Positions 45,124 to 53,041 of a stretch of 64,000 nt of DNA are shown here, piece by piece. The stretch covers positions 1,240,001-1,304,000 of the forward strand of contig NZ_JAZDRL010000001.1 in assembly GCF_047501465.1 (NCBI RefSeq). Reading direction: 5' to 3'. The translations under genes were made by a program, and so were the position numbers. Numbering within the stretch: position 1 is the first letter of the stretch; each line of letters starts with the position of its first letter. Source of the DNA: Pseudochelatococcus sp047501465. Lineage in GTDB: Bacteria; Pseudomonadota; Alphaproteobacteria; Rhizobiales; Beijerinckiaceae. The notes beneath the pieces are model-generated. The model searched no databases. It had not been told where the DNA came from and worked only from the letters and a program-made list of their open reading frames with translations.

Positions 45124-46200
45124 TTAGTAGGGGAACGGCCATGTCCGTAATTTCTGCTTCAAGGTTTGCCACAGGCGCGCAAGGCCGTGCGGCTCAACGA
45201 TCAGAAACACAATGATCAGCGCGCCAATGATCATGTAATTGAGGTGCTCAACCGTGGCGGCCCCCACCGAGATGCCAACGCTTTCCGGCAGATAACGGAT
45301 CACAATTGGCAGTATGTAGATGAACGCCGCGCCCATGAACGAGCCTACAAGACTGCCTAACCCGCCAATAATCACCATGAACAGAACCAGGAACGACATG
45401 TTGATGCTGAAGGCATCCGGTTCTGCCGATCCAAGGTAGAGGAACACCATGAGCGATCCCGCAACACCCGCGTAAAAAGATGACACGGCAAAGGCGAGCA
45501 GCTTGGTGGGTAAAAGCCGGATGCCCATCAGTTCGGCGGCGATATCCATATCGCGGACAGCCATCCACATCCGTCCTATGCGTCCATGCACGAGGTTTGA
45601 TGCCACCACGGTCAGCAATGTCACGATGGACAGCACCACCAGATAGCGCACTTCGGGTGCGGCATTAGGGCCGGTGATGGGGATGTCGAACAGCGTGCGT
45701 GTTGGTACTTCGATGGCACCTGAAATATTGTAGTTGGTGAGCCATGGAATGCGCACGAAGCACCATTGCAGAAAGAACTGCGCTGCCAGCGTGGTTACGG
45801 CTAGATAAAATCCCTTGATGCGCAAACTCGGTAGCCCGAAAAATACGCCGACAAGGGCTGAGAAAAGCCCGGAGGCCAGTATCCAGATGATGACATTTAC
45901 TTCTGGGAACACGGTGGTCAGCTTGTAGCAGGCGAAGGCGCCCACCCCCATGAAGCCTGCATTGCCCAGCGATAGAAGCCCCGTGTAGCCAGTGAGCAGA
46001 TTGAGCCCGATTGTCGCCAGCGCAAATACCAGAAACGGTATCATCACCGCATTGAGGAAAAAGCTGCCGCCGAAAAAGGGTATGGCGATGAAGGCAATGA
46101 CGAGGATGATGGCAAGGCCGATCTTGTCCTGCCGGATCGGGAAGATCGCCATATCGTCGGCGTAGGTGGTTTTGAACTGGCCAGCCTCACGATAAAACAT
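45124..46200 (-). CDS. livM: Branched-chain amino acid-type ABC permease LivM
   Basis: 358 aa with about nine to ten membrane segments. LivM signatures are LNLLTGYTGLLSLGNAGFMGVGAFACY, in segments, and the coupling loop GRIGRMWMAVRDMDIAAELMGI, in segments, followed by AGVAGSLMVFLYL. AAGGGAG precedes the ATG at 46200; an internal ATG 16 codons later is possible. It forms the membrane channel with LivH, whose gene ends 12 bp upstream. Confidence 0.92.
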   Translation of the reverse strand: MFYREAGQFKTTYADDMAIFPIRQDKIGLAIILVIAFIAIPFFGGSFFLNAVMIPFLVFALATIGLNLLTGYTGLLSLGNAGFMGVGAFACYKLTTVFPEVNVIIWILASGLFSALVGVFFGLPSLRIKGFYLAVTTLAAQFFLQWCFVRIPWLTNYNISGAIEVPTRTLFDIPITGPNAAPEVRYLVVLSIVTLLTVVASNLVHGRIGRMWMAVRDMDIAAELMGIRLLPTKLLAFAVSSFYAGVAGSLMVFLYLGSAEPDAFSINMSFLVLFMVIIGGLGSLVGSFMGAAFIYILPIVIRYLPESVGISVGAATVEHLNYMIIGALIIVFLIVEPHGLARLWQTLKQKLRTWPFPY

Positions 46201-46212
46201 GATGGCGCTCCC

Positions 46213-47169
46213 TTAGATGCGTTCGATGATCTTGTCGCCGAACAGGCCTTGTGGCCGGAACAGCAGGAAGACAAGCGCAATGAAATACGCCAGCCAGCTC
46301 TCGATGCCGCCACCCACCAGCGGCCCCCAGTAGAATTCGCCAAGCTTCTCGCCAATGCCGATGATCAGGCCACCCACAATCGCCCCGGGTACCGACGTGA
46401 AGCCGCCGAGGATGAGCACGGGCAACGCCTTCAGCCCAACAATCTGCAGCGCGAAGGAAACATCAGACCGTGCGCCCCACATAATGCCGGTGGTCAGCGC
46501 AACAACGCCTGCCGTGAACCATACGATCACCCAGATTTGGTTGAGTGAAATGCCCACTGACAGTGCAGCCTTGTGACTGTCCGCCACCGCCCGAAGAGCG
46601 CGGCCGATACGGGTTTTCTGAAAGAATACAGCAAGCCCTGCCACCATGATCGAAGCAATAAGCGCTGCTGCGATATCGATTTTCTGCAAGGAGACAAAGC
46701 CATCCAGCATCTCGAACTCAACAGAACCTGAAGGCAGAAAGAGCTCTTCCGTGATCATGGATTTCGGATTGCCGCCGAAGATCAGTTCGCCAAAGCCGAT
46801 GAGGAAATAAGTGAGGCCGAAGGTGGCCATGAACAGGATGATATCCGGCTGGTTCACAAGCGGGCGCAGCATCACCCGCTCCACGCCAACTGCCAGCAGA
46901 TACATGATGCCTATCGTGAGCACGAGGGCGAGCAGGGCAGGCACGCCGATCTCGAACAGTCCAACCAGCGTGAGCGCCGCGAACACCACCATAATGCCCT
47001 GAGCAAAGTTAAACACGCCAGATGCCTTGAAGATCAGCACGAAACCCAGTGCAATCAGCGCATAAAGCACGCCAGAGACAAGGCCTTCCCATAGCGTTTG
47101 CACCAATAGATCAGGCGCTGATACCATTTGCGCGAATGGTTCGACGAAGATGCTATACAGAATGTCCAT
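46213..47169 (-). CDS. livH: Branched-chain amino acid-type ABC permease LivH
   Basis: 318 aa from the ATG at 47169, which has a strong GAGGAGG site; the frame opens at 47205. LivH features are GLVSGVLYALIALGFVLIFK, in segments, with FNFAQGIMVVFAALT. The coupling loop is GRALRAVADSHKAALSVGI and the end is LFRPQGLFG. It pairs with LivM. It starts 10 bp after the livG stop. Confidence 0.92.
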   Translation of the reverse strand: MDILYSIFVEPFAQMVSAPDLLVQTLWEGLVSGVLYALIALGFVLIFKASGVFNFAQGIMVVFAALTLVGLFEIGVPALLALVLTIGIMYLLAVGVERVMLRPLVNQPDIILFMATFGLTYFLIGFGELIFGGNPKSMITEELFLPSGSVEFEMLDGFVSLQKIDIAAALIASIMVAGLAVFFQKTRIGRALRAVADSHKAALSVGISLNQIWVIVWFTAGVVALTTGIMWGARSDVSFALQIVGLKALPVLILGGFTSVPGAIVGGLIIGIGEKLGEFYWGPLVGGGIESWLAYFIALVFLLFRPQGLFGDKIIERI

Positions 47170-47179
47170 GGCATCCTCC

Positions 47180-48028
47180 TCAATGCGCCACGCCGAGATA
47201 GGCATCGATAACGCGGCTGTCGTTCTTCACTTCATCAGGTATACCGTCAGCGATCTTGCGGCCGTATTCCAGCACCACCACGCGGTCGGAGAGGTCCATC
47301 ACCACGCCAATATCGTGCTCGATCAGGGCGATGGTGGTGCCGAATTGATTGTTCACGTCGATGATGAAGCGGCACATGTCCTCTTTTTCTTCAAGGTTCA
47401 TGCCGGCCATCGGTTCGTCGAGCAGCAGCAAATCGGGCTCCATCGCGAGGGCGCGGCCCAGCTCTACGCGCTTTTGCAGGCCATAAGGCAGGCGCCCCAC
47501 AGGGGTTTTGCGGATGGCTTCGATTTCAAGAAAATCAATGATTTCCTCTACGAACTTCCGATGCTCGATCTCCTCACGCATTGCGGGGCCGTGGCGCAGC
47601 ATTTGCCAGAAGAAGCCACGGTGCATTTTCAGCGTACGACCGGTCATGATGTTATCGAGTGTAGACATGCCCTTGAACAGCGCCACGTTCTGAAATGTGC
47701 GTGCAATGCCCTGGTTTGCTGCCACACTTGGACGCATCCGTGAACGGGTTTTGCCTTTGAAGGAAATGCGCCCTTCCTGCGGGTTGTAGAAGCCATTGAT
47801 GACATTGAGCATGGAGGTTTTACCGGCACCATTGGGGCCAATAATGGCGCGGATTTCGCCTTTGCGGATATCGAACGATACATCCGTAATGGCCTTTACG
47901 CCGCCAAAGCGCAGCGAGACGTTTTCAACATTGAGCAGAACCTCGCCTGTGCTTCCGCTTCCAGTTCCGCCGCCTGTGCCGCCGCCTCTGCCCATGTGTG
48001 GCGCTCCCGTTAAATCTGGCGTTCTCAT
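47180..48028 (-). CDS. livG: Branched-chain amino acid-type ABC transporter ATPase LivG
   Basis: 282 aa. After an unusual Gly/Thr/Ser-rich leader (GRGGGTGGGTGSGSTGE, residues 13-29) comes a LivG ATPase: Walker A GPNGAGKTSM, GIARTFQNVALFKGMS, an atypical signature LPYGLQKRVELGRAL, and Walker B LLLLDEPMAGMNLEEKEDM, in segments. AGGGGG precedes the ATG. It partners with LivF. Confidence 0.92.
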   Translation of the reverse strand: MRTPDLTGAPHMGRGGGTGGGTGSGSTGEVLLNVENVSLRFGGVKAITDVSFDIRKGEIRAIIGPNGAGKTSMLNVINGFYNPQEGRISFKGKTRSRMRPSVAANQGIARTFQNVALFKGMSTLDNIMTGRTLKMHRGFFWQMLRHGPAMREEIEHRKFVEEIIDFLEIEAIRKTPVGRLPYGLQKRVELGRALAMEPDLLLLDEPMAGMNLEEKEDMCRFIIDVNNQFGTTIALIEHDIGVVMDLSDRVVVLEYGRKIADGIPDEVKNDSRVIDAYLGVAH

Positions 48029-48054
48029 TTTTCGCCCCCTGTATGGGTTGCCAT

Positions 48055-50028
48055 TCAGGCTGCCTTGGTTGCTGCCTGCTGCTGGATCGGGATCACCGCT
48101 ATGTTGCGGATTTTGACGCGGGCAGAGATCGCGCCTTTACGGCCATCTTCAAAGGTCACTTCTGTGGTGATGTCTTCTTCATCCTTGCCACTATAGAGGG
48201 CTTCGATCAGCGGCTGGTAGCGCTCGGCGATGAAGCTGCGGCGCACTTTTTGAGTGCGTGTGAGTTCACCGTCATCAGCATCGAGTTCCTTATGCAGGAT
48301 CAGGAAACGATGCACTTGCGCACCTGCCATCAAGGGTTCGCGTGCCAGTGCGCGGTTAACTTCCTCAACGTTTCTCTGCAGCATGTCATACACTTGCGGA
48401 TGCCCCGCGAGTTCCTGATACGAGGCATAGGAGACGTTGTTGCGCTCCGCCCAGTTGCCGACAGCTGTCAGATCAATATTGAGAAAACACGTAACGAAAT
48501 CGCGATTGTCGCCAAATGCCACTACTTCCTTGATGTTATGGAAGAATTTCAGCTTGTTCTCGATGTACTTGGGCGGAAACAGCGCACCGCTGGCCAGTCT
48601 GCCGACATCTTTTGCCCGGTCGATGATTTTCAGGTGGCCATCTGCCTCGAAAAACCCTGCATCGCCCGTTTTTACAAACCCATCAGGGGTGAGTGTTTCA
48701 GCAGTTTTTTCGGGGTCCTTGTAGTAGGCAATGAATTGCCCCGGAGAGCGGAATTGCACTTCGCCATTCTCGGCAATGCGGATTTCTACATTAGGCGTTG
48801 GTGGCCCAACGGTATCGGCGCGGATATGGCCATCGGGTTGTGCTGTAACGTAGAGGAAAGCTTCTGTCTGGCCATAAAGCTGCTTCAGATTCAGCCCCAG
48901 TGATCGATAGAAAGAAAACAGATCCGGTCCAATCGCTTCACCCGCAGTATAGGCTACCCTGATGCGTGAGAAACCTAGAACATTCTTCAAAGGCTCATAA
49001 ATCAGCAGCTGCCCCAAGCCGTAAAGTAACCGCCCGCCCAATGGCACAGGCTCACCATTCAGCAGTTTCTCGCCGTATTTTTTGGCTACACCAATGAAGT
49101 AGTGGAATAGCTTTCGCTTCAATGTGCCAGCATCTTCCATACGGATCATGACGCGTGTGAGCAGTGCTTCAAATACCCGTGGTGGTGCAAAGTAGAAGGT
49201 GGGGCCGATCTCGCGCAGGTCCTGTTCGGCTGTTTCAGATGCTTCCGGACAGGCCATGCAGAAGCCGGCGACAAGCCCCTGCGCGTAGTTGAGATAATGA
49301 TCGCCCACCCACGCAATCGGCAGATAGGCCAGCACTTCATCCTGGTCGGTCAGCTTGTCGAACGCCACAGTGTCTGTTGCTGCATCAATGCAGCCTTTTG
49401 CGGTCAGCACCACGCCTTTGGAGCGCCCCGTCGTGCCCGAAGTGTAGAGGATAATTGAGGTATCAGTGCCGCTGCCCTGTGCGATGCTGGCATCGATCTG
49501 TGCGCGGATCGCATGGTTTTCAAGTAGGTTGCGGCCGGTGGCAATGATCTCGTCGATGGCATGCAGTTTTGCGTGATCATAATCCCGCAGGCCGCGCGGT
49601 TCGTCATAGAAAAGATGCAATAACTGCGGCAGTTTATCAGATACGGACAGCAGCTTATCAACCTGCTCCTGATTCTGCACGGCAGCAAATTTCACGTCGG
49701 CATTCTCGAGAATGTAGGCGATCTCATCTGCCACTGCATCAGCATAGACTGGCACAGGTACTGCGCCAAGCACCTGCGCCGCCATCACGGTCCAATAAAG
49801 CTTCGGCCGGTTAGCACCAACAATTGCCACCGCATCACCGCGCCTGACGCCAATGGCCGACAATCCCGCAGCGTAAGCACGGACTATTTCAAAGCTCTCA
49901 GCCCAGCTCCAGGTTTGCCAGATGCCGTAGTCTTTATGGCGGATAGCTGGCCTCTCCGCGCGTATGGCAGCGTTGTACGCCAGAAGCTTGGGAAAGGTAT
50001 CCAGATGTGCGGAGTCGTTCGTCGGCAT
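48055..50028 (-). CDS. Long-chain-type AMP-dependent acyl-CoA synthetase
   Basis: 657-aa ANL-family ligase. The ATP-binding motif is IILYTSGTTGRSKGVV, then LKQLYGQTEAFLYVT, FVKTGDAGFFEADGHLKIIDR and a C-terminal KVRRSF. Its length and layout match long-chain acyl-CoA synthetases (FadD/ACSL-like). GGGAGGG precedes the ATG, and the gene heads the liv-type operon (livG follows after 26 bp). It would make a CoA ester of a fatty or aromatic acid in the cytoplasm. That a ligase opens and another closes the transporter operon suggests the imported solute is an acid or is converted to one. Confidence 0.88.
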   Translation of the reverse strand: MPTNDSAHLDTFPKLLAYNAAIRAERPAIRHKDYGIWQTWSWAESFEIVRAYAAGLSAIGVRRGDAVAIVGANRPKLYWTVMAAQVLGAVPVPVYADAVADEIAYILENADVKFAAVQNQEQVDKLLSVSDKLPQLLHLFYDEPRGLRDYDHAKLHAIDEIIATGRNLLENHAIRAQIDASIAQGSGTDTSIILYTSGTTGRSKGVVLTAKGCIDAATDTVAFDKLTDQDEVLAYLPIAWVGDHYLNYAQGLVAGFCMACPEASETAEQDLREIGPTFYFAPPRVFEALLTRVMIRMEDAGTLKRKLFHYFIGVAKKYGEKLLNGEPVPLGGRLLYGLGQLLIYEPLKNVLGFSRIRVAYTAGEAIGPDLFSFYRSLGLNLKQLYGQTEAFLYVTAQPDGHIRADTVGPPTPNVEIRIAENGEVQFRSPGQFIAYYKDPEKTAETLTPDGFVKTGDAGFFEADGHLKIIDRAKDVGRLASGALFPPKYIENKLKFFHNIKEVVAFGDNRDFVTCFLNIDLTAVGNWAERNNVSYASYQELAGHPQVYDMLQRNVEEVNRALAREPLMAGAQVHRFLILHKELDADDGELTRTQKVRRSFIAERYQPLIEALYSGKDEEDITTEVTFEDGRKGAISARVKIRNIAVIPIQQQAATKAA

Positions 50029-50232
50029 GACGTAAACCCTCCCGTAAGGCCTTGAAAGACCTGATGACGTTCCCTCGGGGCACCGTGATACAATGATCCG
50101 GTGCCTCTATCTTGTATTTTTAAAATTGCGCGATATCGCATTTTACGCAACCACGCGCTTGACAGACACGTGCGACGTTTTCATAGTAAAGTTGGAGTAG
50201 TCTTTTTACTAGTGCTTCTTTTGAGGATGCGT

Positions 50233-50712
50233 ATGGGTATCAAGATATCAAACAATTCCAATGTCTTGTCTGTTTCCCGTGATGAGGGGAATGTCAATAA
50301 AGAGGCAGTTGCGGAAAAGAAAGTCGGGCTTTTCAGCTGGATTGATTCCTGGTTGTTTCGCGGCGAGCAGAACAAAGAGCTTAAATCCCTGGTTGTTGAG
50401 GATTTTAAATCCAGGGCACAGTCAATCACCGGCAATGATGCCTTTAAATCCCAGTTTATGACCGCGCTTGAGAAAGCTTTTGACCCAAAGGGCAGGGCGC
50501 CACTCGACAAGACCACTTATGAGGCTGTTGAGTCTGGCCTGACGGCACTGGAGCATTCTGACAATTTAGAAGCCTTTGCCTGTATAGGCGGAGAGTTTCT
50601 GACGATTGAAAAATCAATCACACATTTGCCGCCTGCCGATAATGCAGGGTTTTCCTTCTATGATGCCCATGATTTCCGGAAAAAGCTGGAAGCTGGCAAC
50701 GAAGTACGATGA
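50233..50712 (+). CDS. Small protein of unknown function
   Basis: 159 aa from the ATG at 50233, chosen for GAGG 6 nt upstream; the frame is open from 50101. The composition is hydrophilic, with a short aromatic patch GLFSWIDSWLF (about residues 32-42) and mixed helices after it (LKSLVVEDFKSRA; FMTALEKAF). I recognise no domain, signal peptide or membrane helix. It is AT-richer than its neighbours. It ends 6 bp from the convergent Crp/Fnr gene. The aromatic N-terminal patch recalls the FNTVFGWLW start of the repeat protein at 60278, but the match is too short to rely on. Confidence 0.6.
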   Translation: MGIKISNNSNVLSVSRDEGNVNKEAVAEKKVGLFSWIDSWLFRGEQNKELKSLVVEDFKSRAQSITGNDAFKSQFMTALEKAFDPKGRAPLDKTTYEAVESGLTALEHSDNLEAFACIGGEFLTIEKSITHLPPADNAGFSFYDAHDFRKKLEAGNEVR

Positions 50713-50718
50713 TGCTCT

Positions 50719-51471
50719 TTATTCCTCTCCGTAACTTGTTAGCCCGTCTAGATTTATCACGCGGATGCCGTTGCGCTCCATGGTGAGAAAGCCCTCTTCT
50801 TCAAGCTCTTTCAAACCCTTGTTGGCGGCTTGTCTGGATAATCCGCAGATAAGGCCTAGATCCTCCTGGCTGATGTCGAGATAGGTGCCAACGCCCGGAT
50901 AGAGCACGGGATTGAACAGCCAGCCTAGTGCACGTGCAACCCGTGCGCGGGCATCGAACATGCGGTCATATCCAACAGTAGCAATGAATTGCCCTAATCT
51001 TTCGTTGAGCTGACGCACCAGAAAGCGGTTAAAGCCGACGGAATTTTCAAATAGCCAATCGAATGTGGTTTTTTGCATTAAGGCGACACGTGAGTCGCGT
51101 ACAGCCACGATGTCATATTGACGGATTTCATCCTTCAGAATGCTGCCTTCACCCACCCAACCGCTGGTTGGTACGCCGGTGAAGGTTACAGCCTTGCCCG
51201 CTGTCGAAATGGTGCCAACCTTGATGATACCACTTGCCACGCCGCACCAGTAATTCATGCGATCGCCCTGATGGCAGATGTAATCGCCTTTTGAAAAGCT
51301 TTTTTCGATGGTCCCACGCGCTGCGCGCTCGCGCTCTGCTGCCGTCAGTTCCGAGGCCCACGGCGCGATTTTAGAGAGATATTCGGCTGTTAGAAAAGCC
51401 ATTACTGCTTTGCTATCAGAATGACTGGCGAGAAATGCATTTATCGCATGTCCTTGTTTTATTTTCCCCAA
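50719..51471 (-). CDS. Crp/Fnr-family transcriptional regulator
   Basis: 250 aa in the longest frame, which starts at a TTG; an ATG at 51402 (227 aa) is equally likely. The cyclic-nucleotide-binding-like jelly roll is seen as FSKGDYICHQGDRMNYWCGVASG, in segments, with WVGEGSILKDE. The C-terminal winged helix-turn-helix is YLDISQEDLGLICGLSRQAANKGLKELEEEG, in segments. It lacks the FNR cysteine cluster, so it is not an iron-sulfur oxygen sensor. The effector and targets are unknown. Confidence 0.88.
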   Translation of the reverse strand: MGKIKQGHAINAFLASHSDSKAVMAFLTAEYLSKIAPWASELTAAERERAARGTIEKSFSKGDYICHQGDRMNYWCGVASGIIKVGTISTAGKAVTFTGVPTSGWVGEGSILKDEIRQYDIVAVRDSRVALMQKTTFDWLFENSVGFNRFLVRQLNERLGQFIATVGYDRMFDARARVARALGWLFNPVLYPGVGTYLDISQEDLGLICGLSRQAANKGLKELEEEGFLTMERNGIRVINLDGLTSYGEE

Positions 51472-51588
51472 TCCCGTCCAGATGCAGTATTATTCAGCAT
51501 GCAGATTTGCTCAAGTCCGAACCTGAAGGCAAACCCTGTTAATTTGATTGAAATGGGTTAAGTATCAGGCGAAAGCAGCGAGGGAACT

Positions 51589-52119
51589 ATGCTAGAGGCA
51601 CGCCATTCAACGTTATTGCTGGTCGATTTCCAGGATAAGTTGGCACCTGTTATTGATCAGGCGGAGGAAACGCTGGTGCAGGCTGAGCGTTTGGCGAAGG
51701 CCGCGAAGCTTTTAAATGTGCCCATCATTGCGACAGAGCAAAATCCGCATGGCTTGGGCCATATCGCGCCAATTCTGGCCAGTTTCCCTGATATCGCAAT
51801 CCCTAAAATGAGCTTCGATGCAGCGCGTGAGCCAGATTTGTTGCGCACGTTGCCGCAAGAGCGTCCCGAAATCATGATTGCTGGTTGGGAGGCGCATGTT
51901 TGCGTGCTGCAAACGGCATTAGGGCTGTTACGTGAAGGCTTTAAACCAGTGGTGGTTGTGGATGCGATTGGCGCGCGCCGTGCTGATAGCAAGGCGATTG
52001 CATTGCAGCGGTTGGCAGCGCATGGTGTTGAGATTGTAACGACAGAGATGGTGCTGTTCGAATGGCTTGGCACAGCCGATCATCCGGCTTTCCGGGCCGT
52101 GCTCAAGCTCATCAAGTGA
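51589..52119 (+). CDS. Isochorismatase-family cysteine hydrolase
   Basis: 176 aa. The catalytic triad of the family is visible: D13 in LLLVDFQDKL, K73 in IPKMSFDA, and C105 in GWEAHVCVLQTALGLL, with the cis-peptide-type residues before the cysteine. Members hydrolyse amides or small esters; YcaC-like proteins are the closest in look. It converges on mvaB with 6 bp between the ends. The substrate is unknown. Confidence 0.9.
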   Translation: MLEARHSTLLLVDFQDKLAPVIDQAEETLVQAERLAKAAKLLNVPIIATEQNPHGLGHIAPILASFPDIAIPKMSFDAAREPDLLRTLPQERPEIMIAGWEAHVCVLQTALGLLREGFKPVVVVDAIGARRADSKAIALQRLAAHGVEIVTTEMVLFEWLGTADHPAFRAVLKLIK

Positions 52120-52125
52120 AACGCA

Positions 52126-53037
52126 TCAGCCCGCCCGTTTAGCAAGAATGGCGTTTGCCACGCGCGAACCATTGGGGCGGCCAATATGCTGCGAGATGAA
52201 TGCGCCAGCATCGATCAATGCATCGAGATCAATTCCGGTTTCGATGCCAAGGCCATGGAGCATGTACACGACATCTTCAGTGGCCACATTGCCGGTGGCG
52301 CCCTTTGCGTAGGGGCAGCCGCCAAGCCCTGCGACAGATGCATCGAACTGGCTGACACCCAGCTGCAGCACCGCATAAATATTGGCCAGCGCTTGCCCGT
52401 AAGTATCATGGAAATGCCCAGATACATCGGCGATGTCATAAACAGATAATGCTGCTTCAAGCGCTGCCTGCGCCTTGCGAGGTGTGCCAACGCCGATAGT
52501 ATCGGCAATGCCAACATGCTGCACACCTATATGCTTCATCAGCCGGGAAACATAGGCCACCTTTTCGGGCGCAATATCGCCTTCATAAGGGCACCCCAGG
52601 CTGCATGAGATCGCCCCGCGCACATAAATGCCAGCCTCTCGCGCCGCCTGCACAACCGGAATGAAGCGCTCAATGCTTTCGGCAATGGAGCAGTTGATGT
52701 TCTTCTGGCTGAAGGCCTCACTGGCCGAGCCGAACACTTCGATTTCGGTTGGTGTGGTTGGGATGGCGGCTTCATAGCCTTTTGTATTGGGCACGAGCAC
52801 GGAATAGATCACATCCTTGCGGCGCGTGATACCCGCCATGACGGCAGCGTTATCGGCCATCTGCGGTACCCATTTCGGGCTGACGAAACTGGTTGTTTCG
52901 ATGTGCCGGATACCCGTTGCCTGGAGCTGGTCAATCAGCGCAACCTTGACGGCTGTGGGCACAAAAGTCTTCTCGTTTTGCAGGCCATCGCGCGGGCCGA
53001 CTTCAACGATGCGTACTTTTTCGGGCAATTGGCTCAT
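52126..53037 (-). CDS. mvaB: Hydroxymethylglutaryl-CoA lyase
   Basis: 303 aa from the ATG at 53037, 4 bp after the MCC alpha stop. The DRE-TIM signature is VEVGPRDGLQNEK; the metal histidines are in HFHDTYGQALAN; the HMG-CoA lyase active-site loop is GLGGCPYAKGATGN. It cleaves HMG-CoA to acetyl-CoA and acetoacetate, the last step of leucine catabolism. It is the final gene (liuE position) of the leucine operon. Confidence 0.95.
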   Translation of the reverse strand: MSQLPEKVRIVEVGPRDGLQNEKTFVPTAVKVALIDQLQATGIRHIETTSFVSPKWVPQMADNAAVMAGITRRKDVIYSVLVPNTKGYEAAIPTTPTEIEVFGSASEAFSQKNINCSIAESIERFIPVVQAAREAGIYVRGAISCSLGCPYEGDIAPEKVAYVSRLMKHIGVQHVGIADTIGVGTPRKAQAALEAALSVYDIADVSGHFHDTYGQALANIYAVLQLGVSQFDASVAGLGGCPYAKGATGNVATEDVVYMLHGLGIETGIDLDALIDAGAFISQHIGRPNGSRVANAILAKRAG

Positions 53038-53041
53038 CGTT

